Shown here piece by piece: positions 1 through 9,009 of a stretch of DNA of 64,000 nucleotides. The DNA is from Salinimicrobium flavum (GTDB taxonomy: Bacteria; Bacteroidota; Bacteroidia; Flavobacteriales; Flavobacteriaceae): positions 496,001 through 560,000 of the forward strand of contig NZ_JBHULT010000006.1 in NCBI RefSeq assembly GCF_042684505.1, in the 5' to 3' direction. Numbering within the stretch: position 1 is the stretch's first letter; the number at the start of each line of letters is the position of its first letter. The notes below the pieces were generated by a model. It searched no databases, was not told the origin of the DNA, and saw only the letters and a list, made by a program, of their open reading frames with translations. The position numbers and the translations under genes are program-made.

Positions 1-2
1 AA

Positions 3-1094
3 AAGCATCACCGTACAGGGAGTGATTGGATGATATATCCACTTTATGACTGGGCACACGGTCAAAGTGATTACATAGAAGGCGTGACACATTCATTCTG
101 CACCCTGGAGTTTGTAATGCACCGGGAGCTATATGAGTGGTTTTTAGAGAAGGTTTATGAAGCTGGCAGGGTGAAACCTAAGCAGCGGGAATTTGCACGC
201 TTAAATCTCAGCTATACCATTATGAGCAAGCGAAAACTTGCTGAACTGGTGAACAAGAAGATCGTTTCTTCCTGGGATGACCCCAGGATGCCCACTATAA
301 GCGGATTGAGGAGAAGGGGATATACCCCTGCCTCGATAAGGAAATTCGCTGAGACCATTGGGGTCGCAAAAAGGGAAAATGTAATTGATGTTTCCCTGCT
401 TGAATTCTTTATCAGGGAAGATCTTAATAAAACTGCCCCCAGGGTTATGGCGGTATTGGATCCTGTAAAACTTGTGATCACCAACTATCCTGAAGGGGAA
501 GAAGAGTGGCTGCAGGCTGAGAACAATCCCGAGGATGAATCTGCCGGTTCCAGGGAAATTCCTTTTTCCAGGGAACTTTATATTGAAAAAGAAGATTTTA
601 AAGAAGAAGCGAATCGTAAATTCTTCAGGCTCACCCTCGGAAAAGAAGTCCGGCTAAAGAATGCATTCATCATTAAGGGTGAGAGTGTGGTGAAGAATGC
701 AGACGGTGAGATCACAGAAATACATTGTACCTACGATCCAAAAAGCCGAAGCGGCAGTGGTACCGAAGAGTCAATGCGAAAGGTGAAAGGTACCCTTCAC
801 TGGGTTTCTGCAAAACACGCCATTGAAGCAGAAGTGAGGTTATATGACCGCCTGTTTAACGTGGAGGCACCTGATGCCGACAAGGAAAAGGATTATATGG
901 AATTCTTAAATCCTGATTCCCTTAATGTGGTTACAGGTTACCTGGAACCGGGCCTTAAGGAGGCAAAACCCCTGGATCTTTTTCAATTTCAGAGATTGGG
1001 ATATTTTAACGTAGACAAAGACAGTAATCCAGACCATCTTATCTTTAACAGAACAGTTGGCTTGCGGGATTCTTGGGGTTCTAAGAATAAATAG
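3..1094 (+). CDS. glnS: Glutamine--tRNA ligase, C-terminal part (5' end outside window)
   Basis: Charges tRNA-Gln with glutamine in the cytoplasm. The reading frame is open to the left edge (the first visible codons read K-H-H-R-T-G-S-D-W), so the N-terminal catalytic part with the HIGH motif is missing because of the window, not because of a mutation. About 363 residues are visible, against roughly 555 for the E. coli enzyme. The MSKRK form of the KMSKS loop lies near base 222, followed by WDDPRMPTISGLRRRG, a hallmark of GlnRS. The C-terminal anticodon-binding beta-barrels end in FNRTVGLRDSWG. An ATG at base 30 is internal and should not be taken as the start. GlnRS is patchily distributed in bacteria and is thought to have been spread by transfer; this is background knowledge. 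Confidence 0.96.
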   Translation, partial: KHHRTGSDWMIYPLYDWAHGQSDYIEGVTHSFCTLEFVMHRELYEWFLEKVYEAGRVKPKQREFARLNLSYTIMSKRKLAELVNKKIVSSWDDPRMPTISGLRRRGYTPASIRKFAETIGVAKRENVIDVSLLEFFIREDLNKTAPRVMAVLDPVKLVITNYPEGEEEWLQAENNPEDESAGSREIPFSRELYIEKEDFKEEANRKFFRLTLGKEVRLKNAFIIKGESVVKNADGEITEIHCTYDPKSRSGSGTEESMRKVKGTLHWVSAKHAIEAEVRLYDRLFNVEAPDADKEKDYMEFLNPDSLNVVTGYLEPGLKEAKPLDLFQFQRLGYFNVDKDSNPDHLIFNRTVGLRDSWGSKNK

Positions 1095-1183
1095 TTAAGG
1101 CCAAATTTTCCCTGTTAAGAATACTTTAGCATTGGAAAATGGATATTAACCGGTTATTAACAGCCCGGCAAAGGGCATTATTC

Positions 1184-1191
1184 TATATTTG
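1184..1191 (+). promoter_or_regulatory. Candidate -7 promoter box for the YtxH gene
   Basis: TATATTTG matches the Bacteroidota -7 consensus TAnnTTTG and lies 32 bases before the ATG at 1224. No clear -33 TTTG is visible, so the assignment is moderate. The rest of the 129-base gap after glnS shows no clear terminator. Confidence 0.45.
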
Positions 1192-1223
1192 ATTATAGTA
1201 TTAATCTAAACAACCAATATATC

Positions 1224-1595
1224 ATGGCAAATTCAGGAAGTACCTTTTTAGCATTATTGACCGGGGCAGCAATAGGAGCGGGCCTTGGACTGTTATATGC
1301 ACCTGACAGCGGAGAGGAAACAAGAAGAAAACTTGGAGAGAATGCAAAAAAAACACAGGATGACCTTAACCGTCGTTACCGTGAAACTTCTTCCAATCTA
1401 AGTCAAAAGGCCAAACAGGCCAAAATGGATTTTGAAGACAGGCTTGAAGAAACTTTATCTTCTGCCAGTTTTAAAGCTGATGAAATTTTAAGCAGCCTGG
1501 AAACTAAGCTGGAAGAGCTTAGGAAACAAAATGCTAAATTTCAGAAGGATAAAAAAGGTGGGGTAGAATCATCTTCTGATAATGCTGTAGTCTAA
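1224..1595 (+). CDS. YtxH domain-containing protein
   Basis: Small protein of 123 aa with an N-terminal glycine/alanine-rich hydrophobic segment (about residues 7-26, ending in LLYAPDSGEETRRKL), the signature of the YtxH family. The remainder is charged and predicted helical (many K, E, Q, S), probably amphipathic or coiled. YtxH proteins are associated with general stress in Firmicutes, but their biochemical role is unknown. It starts a tight three-gene set (gaps 7 bases, then an overlap of 14) with a holin-like protein and a short partner, suggesting co-transcription and a shared envelope-associated role. The role is inference. Confidence 0.85.
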   Translation: MANSGSTFLALLTGAAIGAGLGLLYAPDSGEETRRKLGENAKKTQDDLNRRYRETSSNLSQKAKQAKMDFEDRLEETLSSASFKADEILSSLETKLEELRKQNAKFQKDKKGGVESSSDNAVV

Positions 1596-1602
1596 ATACA
1601 AC

Positions 1603-2046
1603 ATGGCATTCGAAAGAATATCAGACAACTTACACAGGTTAAACGAAAACATTCGCTCCTTCGCTGAAAGCAGTGCGGAGTATTATAAACTGGATTTGTT
1701 TAACAAGACTATGAAAGGGGCTACTGCCGCAGTTAAAGGTGCGGCAATAGCTTTTTTTGTACTCTTTGCGATCCTGTTCCTTTCTATTGCCGTTTCTGTG
1801 GCCCTTAGCAACTGGTTGGATTCTCCAAGCAGCGGATTTTTTATTGTGGGTGGCATTTACCTGCTGGTTGGGCTTATAATCGCCTTCTTTGGCAGTTCAG
1901 TGATCAATAAAATGATGCTGAAACCTGCTTCCAGGAAATTTTTCGGAGAACCGGAAAAACCAAGCATGAATCATCCGGAGTACGAAGCTACCGCCGATTA
2001 TAAGACAGATGAGATCATAATTAAGGAAGAAGATGAGAGAATATAA
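1603..2046 (+). CDS. Holin-superfamily-III-like membrane protein (phage holin family, Actinobacterial Holin-X type)
   Basis: 147 aa. An amphipathic N-terminus is followed by two membrane helices at about residues 47-69 and 78-98 and a hydrophilic acidic C-terminus. This two-helix layout is that of the widespread 'phage holin family' proteins of cellular genomes. There are no phage genes nearby, so a lysis role is unlikely; these proteins usually travel with YtxH and DUF883-like stress proteins. The gene ends inside the start of the next one, which indicates translational coupling. Confidence 0.75.
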   Translation: MAFERISDNLHRLNENIRSFAESSAEYYKLDLFNKTMKGATAAVKGAAIAFFVLFAILFLSIAVSVALSNWLDSPSSGFFIVGGIYLLVGLIIAFFGSSVINKMMLKPASRKFFGEPEKPSMNHPEYEATADYKTDEIIIKEEDERI

Positions 2047-2266
2047 GAACTTTGATGAAATAGACAGAGATCTCACCCTGCTTAAATTGCAGAAAGAGAT
2101 CGATAAAGAAAAGATCATTTTAAGTTATCACCAGACCAAAGAAAGCCTGGCTCCCAAAAGATTGCTTAAAAACGCTGCAGGAAGCATCTTCAAGAATGCC
2201 CTCATCTTAAAAGGAGCCACCTCTGTCCTTGGATTTATTGGTGATAAATTCGGGGAGAAGGATTAA
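2033..2266 (+). CDS. Small conserved flavobacterial protein (DUF6327-like)
   Basis: 77 aa, no signal peptide. The N-terminal half is a charged helix (EIDRDLTLLKLQKEIDKEK), and the C-terminal half has a weakly hydrophobic stretch (ALILKGATSVLGFIG) that could attach to a membrane. It overlaps the upstream holin-like gene by 14 bases, so it is probably translated by coupling and works with it. The family name is from memory and uncertain. Its stop codon shares a TTAA palindrome with the stop of the opposing SPFH gene, leaving no space for a terminator. Confidence 0.7.
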   Translation: MREYKNFDEIDRDLTLLKLQKEIDKEKIILSYHQTKESLAPKRLLKNAAGSIFKNALILKGATSVLGFIGDKFGEKD

Positions 2267-3285
2267 ACCTCATCCTGTCCCTCTTCATTTCCCGGTTCTT
2301 CGGTTTTTGGATAATTACGGGTCCTGTTATCTTTTTGATTTTCCTTTTTCTTTCGCTTTTGTTCCCTTAAAGCATTATCCTTTTTCATAGCTTCCCCTAT
2401 TTGATTTGAAGCCGTAAAAGACGCGATCATGTTATTGAGCATGTCACTTCCTGTTTGAGGAGAATTTGGCAGTAGTATAAGGTTGCTTTGGGTTTCCTCC
2501 CCTAGTGACTGCAGGGTATCGTAATGCTGGGTAACCACGATAAGAGCAGATGCTTCCTGGGAATTGATCCCTACATTATTTAAAACATCTACGCTTTCTT
2601 CAAGACCACGGGCGATCTCCCGTCGCTGGTCTGCAATACCCTGGCCCTGCAGGCGCTTACTTTCGGCCTCGGCACGAGCTTTAGCAACGATCTTAATACG
2701 TTCTGCCTCAGCTTCATATTCTGCAGCAACTTTTTCCCTTTCTGATGCATTGATACGGTTCATGGCCGCTTTCACCTGTATATCAGGATCAATATCTGTA
2801 ACCAGGGTTTTAATGATATCATAGCCATAATCCTGCATGGCTTCATTAAGTTCCCTTTTTACCGCTATCGCAATATCATCCTTTCTTTCAAAGACATCAT
2901 CAAGTTTCATTTTTGGTACTTCTGCCCGCACCACATCAAAAACATAGGAGGTGATCTGGTCATGAGAATTCTCGAGCTTATAGAAGGCATCATAAATGCG
3001 GGTGCTAATAACCTGGAATTGAACAGAGATCTTCAGTTTTACAAAAACATCATCTTTTGTCTTGGTTTCTACCAACACGTCAAGCTGCTGGACCTTCAGG
3101 TTTATCCTTCCGGCGATCTGGTCAATAACCGGGACTTTGAAGTGTAAACCACTATTACTAATCCTCTGAAATTTTCCGAAGCGCTCAATAGCGGCGGCCG
3201 TTTGTTGTTTTACAGTAAAAATTCCTGAGAAGAGGATAATGAATCCCAGGATAATAACAAAGGCGGTCAAAACTGTTGTGATCAT
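2263..3285 (-). CDS. SPFH/Band 7 (stomatin/QmcA-like) membrane protein
   Basis: 340 aa. A single N-terminal membrane helix (about residues 3-22) is followed by a Band 7 domain (about 24-200; KQQTAAAIERFGKFQRISNSGLHF region typical of stomatin/QmcA), then an alanine/glutamate-rich helical region (AEYEAEAERIKIVAKARAEAESKRLQGQG) characteristic of family oligomerisation helices. The last 35 residues are a K/E/N-rich low-complexity tail. SPFH proteins form large membrane-anchored cages that often enclose FtsH or NfeD-type partners. No NfeD gene is adjacent here. It is transcribed alone, divergently from the beta-barrel gene at 3361. Confidence 0.92.
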   Translation of the reverse strand: MITTVLTAFVIILGFIILFSGIFTVKQQTAAAIERFGKFQRISNSGLHFKVPVIDQIAGRINLKVQQLDVLVETKTKDDVFVKLKISVQFQVISTRIYDAFYKLENSHDQITSYVFDVVRAEVPKMKLDDVFERKDDIAIAVKRELNEAMQDYGYDIIKTLVTDIDPDIQVKAAMNRINASEREKVAAEYEAEAERIKIVAKARAEAESKRLQGQGIADQRREIARGLEESVDVLNNVGINSQEASALIVVTQHYDTLQSLGEETQSNLILLPNSPQTGSDMLNNMIASFTASNQIGEAMKKDNALREQKRKKKENQKDNRTRNYPKTEEPGNEEGQDEV

Positions 3286-3331
3286 AGATATTGTAAGTTT
3301 ATTTTAACGGTTAAGATAGAAAATAAACCCC

Positions 3332-3339
3332 TACATTTG
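3332..3339 (+). promoter_or_regulatory. Candidate -7 promoter box for the beta-barrel protein gene
   Basis: TACATTTG matches TAnnTTTG exactly and lies 21 bases before the ATG at 3361, in the divergent gap with the SPFH gene. Confidence 0.5.
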
Positions 3340-3360
3340 GCCTTTTAAAAGAACCTACTT

Positions 3361-4038
3361 ATGAATTTGAAGCATTTTTTTCTTATTACTGGTCTGTTTT
3401 TTCTTTCTTTTCATGGCACCGCACAACAGTTATGGGACGGTCAATATAACAGGCTTGGATTACAGGCCGGTGCTAACCGCTTTGATATTGTTACCAATAA
3501 TCTGCCGGTAAACCCGGGCATAAGCTGGACTGCCGGTTTCACCACCAGGGCTTCCTTTTACGAAGATTTTCAATTCGTTTACGGGATCAATTTCTATGAT
3601 TTCAAAATGACCATGGACGGGCGGGAGAAGATCGAGCTTAGCTCCCCGGCAGCCGAGATCGAATATACAATGATTGGTGTTCAGGCTAATTTCTTCGGAA
3701 GTTATAAACTTTACGACCATTACTTAAGTGTGGAGGCGGGGCCGGTACTTCAGGTGAACGGAAAAATGGATGCGAGACAGGATAAGGAATACTACTACGT
3801 TGGAAACTACGATGTTAATGCGATAGACCTTGAAAAGGTTGGAACAGTGAACTTCAATCTTGCATTTGGATTGAGTGGAGGATTTGAGACCTTCAAATTC
3901 TGGGCTCAATACCAGTACGGGCTAAACAACATTCTTGGAAAACTCAATGATCAGGGACTAAAAGAGAAGGACGGAAGTTTTCCTACTTTAAAAGGGCATA
4001 TGAGCATGATCTCAGGAGGCATAGTGATTTTCCTGTAG
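3361..4038 (+). CDS. Outer membrane beta-barrel protein (PorT/OMP_b-brl family)
   Basis: 225 aa with a clear signal peptide (hydrophobic residues 5-18, likely cleavage after GTAQ around residue 21-22). The mature part alternates polar and aromatic residues in short strands (for example FQFVYGINFYDFKMTM, FWAQYQYGLNNIL) and ends with a short terminal strand. This is the pattern of the 8-to-10-stranded Bacteroidota porin-family barrels. No substrate can be deduced. It stands alone, with its own promoter box upstream and a bidirectional terminator immediately downstream. Confidence 0.8.
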   Translation: MNLKHFFLITGLFFLSFHGTAQQLWDGQYNRLGLQAGANRFDIVTNNLPVNPGISWTAGFTTRASFYEDFQFVYGINFYDFKMTMDGREKIELSSPAAEIEYTMIGVQANFFGSYKLYDHYLSVEAGPVLQVNGKMDARQDKEYYYVGNYDVNAIDLEKVGTVNFNLAFGLSGGFETFKFWAQYQYGLNNILGKLNDQGLKEKDGSFPTLKGHMSMISGGIVIFL

Positions 4039-4060
4039 AACGAAATTCTATAAAACAGGA

Positions 4061-4094
4061 AGCCCCGAAATGTCAATTTCGGGGCTTTTTTTTT
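4061..4094. terminator. Bidirectional rho-independent terminator
   Basis: An 11-base stem AGCCCCGAAAT / ATTTCGGGGCT with a GTCA loop is followed by a T-run on the + strand. It serves the beta-barrel gene; the gltX stop codon lies at its right edge, so for gltX it acts just downstream on the minus strand. Confidence 0.85.
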
Positions 4095-5616
4095 AAAGGG
4101 TGGCCTGGGCTTTCTTCAGGCGTTCAATGGTTTCTTCTTTTCCTATCAGGGAAGCTATCTCAAAGACATCTGGTCCCTGCATTGCACCAACAAGAGATAA
4201 CCTGAAAGGCTGCATGACCTTTCCAAAACCTATACTTTCTGAAGTGATCCAGGATTTCACCCTGTCCTGGATATTAGAGGTATTAAAATCCTCTGTTTCT
4301 TCCAGAATGACAACTACCTTATCCAATATATCTGAGGTATCTTCTTTCCAGGCTTTTTTAGAGGCCTTTGGGTCGTATTCTGATGGTGCTGTAAAGAAAT
4401 AGCTGCCTAATTCCCAGAAGTCCTTTAAAAACGAAGCACGCTCCTTTAGAAGGCTAATGACCTTGATAATATATTCCTGAGGAAATTCCAGCCCTTTATT
4501 TTTAAGAAAAACATCAAATTCAGCTGCGAGTTTCTCATCATTTGCCAGTTGCATGTAGTGGTGCTGGAACCATTTGGTCTTTTCAGGATCGAACTTCGAA
4601 CCTCCTTTTGAGACATGTTCCAGGGAAAACGCCTTTACAAGCTCCTCCAGGGAATAGATCTCCTGTTCACTTCCTCCTCCCTGATTCCATCCTAAGAGAG
4701 CCAGCATATTTACCACTGCACCGGGGAAATATCCGTCTTCACGGTACCCTGAAGAAACTTCGCCCGATTTAGGATCTCTCCATTCTATAGGAAAAACGGG
4801 AAATCCCAGTTTATCACCATCTCTTTTACTCAGTTTACCTTTCCCCTGTGGTTTCAGGATAAGTGGTAAATGGGCGAATTTGGGGACAATCCAGCCAAAT
4901 GCCCGGTATAAGAGAACGTGGAGGGCAAGGCTGGGAAGCCATTCCTCTCCGCGAATTACGTGGGTGATCTTCATTAAGTGATCATCCACGATATTGGCAA
5001 GGTGATAGGTGGGCATCCCGTCACTCTTGAAAAGAACTTTATCATCAAGGATCTGGCTTTCAATCACCATTTCCCCGCGTATTTCATCTTCGAAGTGGAG
5101 GGATTCCTTTTTGGGGACTTTAAACCTGATCACGTATGGTTCGCCTGCTTCAAGCTTCTGTTTTACCTCTGCTTCGGAAAGGGAAAGGGAATTATTAAGT
5201 TTTTGACGGTTATGCCAGTTGTAGATAAAGGTTTTCCCTTTTGCTTCATGATCTTGCCGGTGACCATCTAATTCTTCTGAAGTATCAAATGCATAATACG
5301 CGTCACCCGAGGCTAAAAGTTTTTGGGCATAATCACGGTACAGATACTGGCGTTCACTTTGTCGGTATGGACCATACCCACCATCTTTTCCCGGGCCTTC
5401 ATCAAAGGGAATATTCAGCCAGTTTAAAGATTCTACGATATAATCTTCAGCGCCCTCCACATATCTTGCCTGGTCTGTATCTTCGATCCTAAGAATAAAA
5501 TCTCCCTCATGTTTCTTGGCAAACAAGTAGTTGAAAAGAGCTGTTCTTACTCCTCCAATATGTAAAGGTCCCGTGGGACTTGGTGCAAAACGCACCCTCA
5601 CTTTTTCTGTAGACAT
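4093..5616 (-). CDS. gltX: Glutamate--tRNA ligase
   Basis: Charges tRNA-Glu. 507 aa, normal for bacterial GluRS. The class I signature HIGG occurs at the N-terminus (APSPTGPLHIGGVRTALFNYL), followed by LRIEDTDQAR and the KMSKS equivalent GKLSKRDGDKLG at about residue 260. The C-terminal half is the all-helical anticodon-binding region. Because the same window carries GlnRS, this enzyme is probably the discriminating type that charges only tRNA-Glu; that is inference. The start ATG at 5616 gives the conserved N-terminus. A TATCTTTG box lies about 20 bases upstream on the minus strand. Confidence 0.97.
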   Translation of the reverse strand: MSTEKVRVRFAPSPTGPLHIGGVRTALFNYLFAKKHEGDFILRIEDTDQARYVEGAEDYIVESLNWLNIPFDEGPGKDGGYGPYRQSERQYLYRDYAQKLLASGDAYYAFDTSEELDGHRQDHEAKGKTFIYNWHNRQKLNNSLSLSEAEVKQKLEAGEPYVIRFKVPKKESLHFEDEIRGEMVIESQILDDKVLFKSDGMPTYHLANIVDDHLMKITHVIRGEEWLPSLALHVLLYRAFGWIVPKFAHLPLILKPQGKGKLSKRDGDKLGFPVFPIEWRDPKSGEVSSGYREDGYFPGAVVNMLALLGWNQGGGSEQEIYSLEELVKAFSLEHVSKGGSKFDPEKTKWFQHHYMQLANDEKLAAEFDVFLKNKGLEFPQEYIIKVISLLKERASFLKDFWELGSYFFTAPSEYDPKASKKAWKEDTSDILDKVVVILEETEDFNTSNIQDRVKSWITSESIGFGKVMQPFRLSLVGAMQGPDVFEIASLIGKEETIERLKKAQATL

Positions 5617-5635
5617 AGCTGCTGGTTTAGGAGGG

Positions 5636-5643
5636 CAAAGATA
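5636..5643 (-). promoter_or_regulatory. Candidate -7 promoter box for gltX
   Basis: Read on the minus strand this is TATCTTTG, an exact TAnnTTTG match, ending 19 bases before the gltX start codon. Confidence 0.5.
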
Positions 5644-5739
5644 AGGGTTTCTTTAGGTTTAAGAAATTTGGAACCAAAAGGAAAGTTCAGATAATTTTTA
5701 AAATAAAATCGTAATTTTAGGAGATTGAAAGGTGGGGGC

Positions 5740-8700
5740 ATGGATAATTTCGAGATATTAAGAAAAAAACTGGAGGCTTTTATCAAACGCTTCTATGTGA
5801 ACGAGCTTTTAAAGGGGCTGATTTTTTTTGTGGCAATTGGCCTTCTTTATTTTCTGGTCACCCTTTTTATTGAATATCTTTTTTGGTTAGATAGCCGGGG
5901 AAGGACGCTGTTGTTCTGGAGTTTTGTTCTGGTGGAAACCTTTCTTTTCCTGCGTTTCATTATTTATCCCTTGCTCAAACTTTTTAAGCTTTCCAGAGGG
6001 ATAGATTATACTCAGGCCTCCATCATTATTGGTAAACATTTTCCCGAGGTTAATGACAAACTCCTGAATGTTCTTCAACTTAAGAGCAGCCGGCACCAGA
6101 CAGAACTGCTTTTGGCCGGAATCGATCAAAAATCCCGGGAATTGAAGCCGGTTCCTTTTTCCATGGCCGTAGATTTCCGGAAGAACCTGCCTTACTTAAA
6201 ATATGCAGCCATACCAATCATCATAATTCTCCTGATCCTGATCTCGGGCAGGACAGAGATCTTTTCCAGTAGTTATGAGCGGGTGGTGAATTATAAAGTG
6301 GCTTATGAAGCCCCCGCACCTTTTACATTTCTGCTGGGAAATGATTCCTTAAAGATTCGCGAAAATGAAGTTTTAGAGCTTGAGATATTTACCGAAGGTA
6401 AGATCATTCCTGAACAAGCTTCTATACATTATGGTGGCCAGTCTTATTACCTCAATCAAATATCTCCGGGTCTCTTCCGTTACCGGTTCGAACCCTTAAC
6501 CGGGTCCTTTAATTTTACCCTCTCCGGAAATAAAGTGGTTTCAAGGGAGTATAAGGTTGAGGTCATAAAAGTACCACGACTTACAAATTTACAAATGCAG
6601 CTTTATTTTCCGAAGCATACGGGCATGAGGGATGAAGTCATCGAGGGAACAGGAAATGCGACCATACCTGAAGGCACAAAGGTCAATTGGAACATGGAAA
6701 CCAATGCTACAGATGAAGTGAAACTTGTTTCAAAAGATACTACGGAAATTTTCCGGAAAGAGGGAAATACGTTTTCTGCCCAAAAGCAACTAAGGAATTC
6801 CCTAAACTATCAAATAAGTACCTCAAACCGGGAGGTCGTCAACTATGAGAATCTCTCTTTTTACCTGAAGGTGGTCAAGGATGAATATCCCCGATTGACC
6901 CTTGAACATAAAAAGGACACCCTCGAAGGGGAGACGCATTATTTCAGCGGAAAAGCAACCGATGATCACGGTATCTCCCGTGTGCGGCTGGTTGTAGAGC
7001 CTACGGAGACTTCTAATGAAAAGATCATCAGAAATCTTGATGTGGGAACAGGTACCGTTGCCGAATTTTTAAGTGTTTTTCCTGATACTTTGGAATTGGA
7101 AAAGGGAAAATTCTATCAGTTTTACTTTGAAGTATTTGATAATGACGCACTTAATGGTTATAAAAGGGTAAAAAGCAACACCTTTACCTACAGAAGGAAT
7201 ACAGATGACGAAGAGAGAGAACAAAGGCTGGAGCAACAAAAAGATGCCCTCAATACCCTTGACGGCTCTCTGAAGGAAATGAAACTTTCCGAAAAGGAAC
7301 TTTTGGAATTTTCAAGATTGAACAAAGAGAGGTCAGAGCTCAATTTTAACGAGCGAAAGAAACTTGAAAACTTTTTAAAGAGGCAAAAGGATCAGAACGA
7401 GATCATGAAATCGTATTCTGAAAAACTGGAGGAAACCCTTGAGAAAGAGGAAGAATCCTTTAATGAAGATCTTAAAAAAGATCTGGAAGAAAAATTGAAG
7501 CAGAGGCAGGAAGAACTCAAGAAGAATGAGGAGTTACTGGAGGAGCTTGAAAAATATTCTCAAAAGATCCAGGAGGAAGGGCTTTCTGAAAAACTGGAGG
7601 AGCTATCTAAAAATGCCAAACAAAGTGAACGGAGCCTGGAACAGCTTTTAGAGCTTACTAGAAAATATTATGTTCAGGAGAAATTACAAAAACTGGCTTC
7701 TGAGATGGAGCAATTGGGCGAGGACCAGGAGGAACTCTCGAATGCAGAGGAAGAGAAAAATACACCCACCGCACAAGACAGTCTTCAGCAAGAGACCGAG
7801 GAAGTTCTCGGGGATCTTAAAGAGCTGGGAAAGGAGAACAAAGGACTGAAAACCCCGGTTGATCTCGGCCGGGACGAGAAGAAGGAACAGGAAATTCAAC
7901 AAGACCAGAACAAAGCCCTGGAAGAACTGGAGCAGGGAAATAAGAAGGAGGCCAAAAAGGAGCAAAAGAAAGCAGCAGATAAGATGAAGCAAATGGCTGC
8001 AAAAATGAAGAAACAAATGCAAATGGGGGAAATGGAACAGATGCAGGAAGATGCAGATATGCTTCGACAGATCCTGGACAACCTTATCACCTTTTCCTTT
8101 GAACAGGAAGACCTGATGGAGGTCTTTAAAAAATCCGGCAGGAACAGTCCTTCTTTTTCCGGAAACCTCAAGAGACAGAATGTTCTCAGGGAAAATTTTC
8201 ATCATATAGATGACAGTCTTTATGCTTTATCCCTTCGTAATCCCATGATCTCTGAAGTGATCACAAAAAGACTTATTGATGTTGATTATGATCTTGACAA
8301 ATCTTTGGAACGTCTTGCACAAAATGAGATCCCTCAGGGATTGGCCAGTCAGCAATACGTCATTACCGGTGTGAATGATCTCGCCTATTTCCTTAGTGAT
8401 GCCCTCAATAGGATGGAACAGATGTTGAACCAGGCTTCCGGGGCCGGAAAAGGAGGGAGCGGTCAGGGAATGCAGTTGCCTGATATCATTCAAAAGCAGG
8501 GAGAATTAAAGGAAAAGCTGGGAGAGGGTATGAAAGAAGGACAGAAGGAGGGAAAAGGCCTTAAGGGAAATGAAGGTGGGAACGGAGAGGATGAAAATCA
8601 GAGCGAGAAACTGTTCGAGATTTATAAGGAACAACAAATGCTGAGGAGGGCACTTGAAGAATATTTAAAGAAAAATGGGGAACGTCCGGGTGGCAACAAG

Positions 8701-9009
8701 CTTCAAAAGGAAATGGAGCAGATAGAGAAGGAAATACTTGAAAAAGGGTTCAATAATCGCACCCGGGAAAAAATGGAGCAATTGGAACACAAATTGATGG
8801 AACTGGAAGAGGCTGAAATGGAACAAGGACAAAGACCTGAGAGGGAATCTGAGACCGGAAAAGAAACCCCGAATAACAGAAGCAACCAGCAGATTCTCAA
8901 GGCAAAAGAATATTTTCCTGCCACTGAAATATTAAATAGACAAACCTTACCTTTGCGGCAAATTTACAAACAGAAAGTAAAAGAGTATTTTGAACGAGGA
9001 GACGATTAA
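5740..9009 (+). CDS. DUF4175 family large membrane/coiled-coil protein
   Basis: About 1089 aa starting at the ATG at 5740, preceded by a purine-rich AAAGGTGGGGG. A TTG five codons upstream also keeps the frame open but is less likely. Two adjacent membrane helices fall at about residues 24-49 and 52-78, and a third at about 150-167. A large predicted periplasmic beta-rich part (about 170-480) is followed by a very long, highly charged E/K/Q coiled-coil region (about 490-800) and a C-terminal G/Q/E-rich helical part. This is the organisation of DUF4175 proteins of Bacteroidota, whose function is unknown. Its 3' end overlaps ybeY, so the two are probably co-translated. Confidence 0.85.
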   Translation: MDNFEILRKKLEAFIKRFYVNELLKGLIFFVAIGLLYFLVTLFIEYLFWLDSRGRTLLFWSFVLVETFLFLRFIIYPLLKLFKLSRGIDYTQASIIIGKHFPEVNDKLLNVLQLKSSRHQTELLLAGIDQKSRELKPVPFSMAVDFRKNLPYLKYAAIPIIIILLILISGRTEIFSSSYERVVNYKVAYEAPAPFTFLLGNDSLKIRENEVLELEIFTEGKIIPEQASIHYGGQSYYLNQISPGLFRYRFEPLTGSFNFTLSGNKVVSREYKVEVIKVPRLTNLQMQLYFPKHTGMRDEVIEGTGNATIPEGTKVNWNMETNATDEVKLVSKDTTEIFRKEGNTFSAQKQLRNSLNYQISTSNREVVNYENLSFYLKVVKDEYPRLTLEHKKDTLEGETHYFSGKATDDHGISRVRLVVEPTETSNEKIIRNLDVGTGTVAEFLSVFPDTLELEKGKFYQFYFEVFDNDALNGYKRVKSNTFTYRRNTDDEEREQRLEQQKDALNTLDGSLKEMKLSEKELLEFSRLNKERSELNFNERKKLENFLKRQKDQNEIMKSYSEKLEETLEKEEESFNEDLKKDLEEKLKQRQEELKKNEELLEELEKYSQKIQEEGLSEKLEELSKNAKQSERSLEQLLELTRKYYVQEKLQKLASEMEQLGEDQEELSNAEEEKNTPTAQDSLQQETEEVLGDLKELGKENKGLKTPVDLGRDEKKEQEIQQDQNKALEELEQGNKKEAKKEQKKAADKMKQMAAKMKKQMQMGEMEQMQEDADMLRQILDNLITFSFEQEDLMEVFKKSGRNSPSFSGNLKRQNVLRENFHHIDDSLYALSLRNPMISEVITKRLIDVDYDLDKSLERLAQNEIPQGLASQQYVITGVNDLAYFLSDALNRMEQMLNQASGAGKGGSGQGMQLPDIIQKQGELKEKLGEGMKEGQKEGKGLKGNEGGNGEDENQSEKLFEIYKEQQMLRRALEEYLKKNGERPGGNKLQKEMEQIEKEILEKGFNNRTREKMEQLEHKLMELEEAEMEQGQRPERESETGKETPNNRSNQQILKAKEYFPATEILNRQTLPLRQIYKQKVKEYFERGDD

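Noticed and set aside
1603..2046. Prophage signal from a phage-holin-family protein
   Set aside because: No other phage gene is nearby, and this family is common in cellular genomes next to YtxH genes.
6481..6505. tRNA-like GGTTCGAACC string
   Set aside because: It lies in the DUF4175 coding frame and no cloverleaf can be formed around it.
7684..8205. 173-aa minus-strand open frame rich in L, F and H
   Set aside because: It is the mirror of the E/K/Q-rich coiled-coil of the DUF4175 gene; such repetitive charged codons keep the antisense frame open. No start context or promoter.
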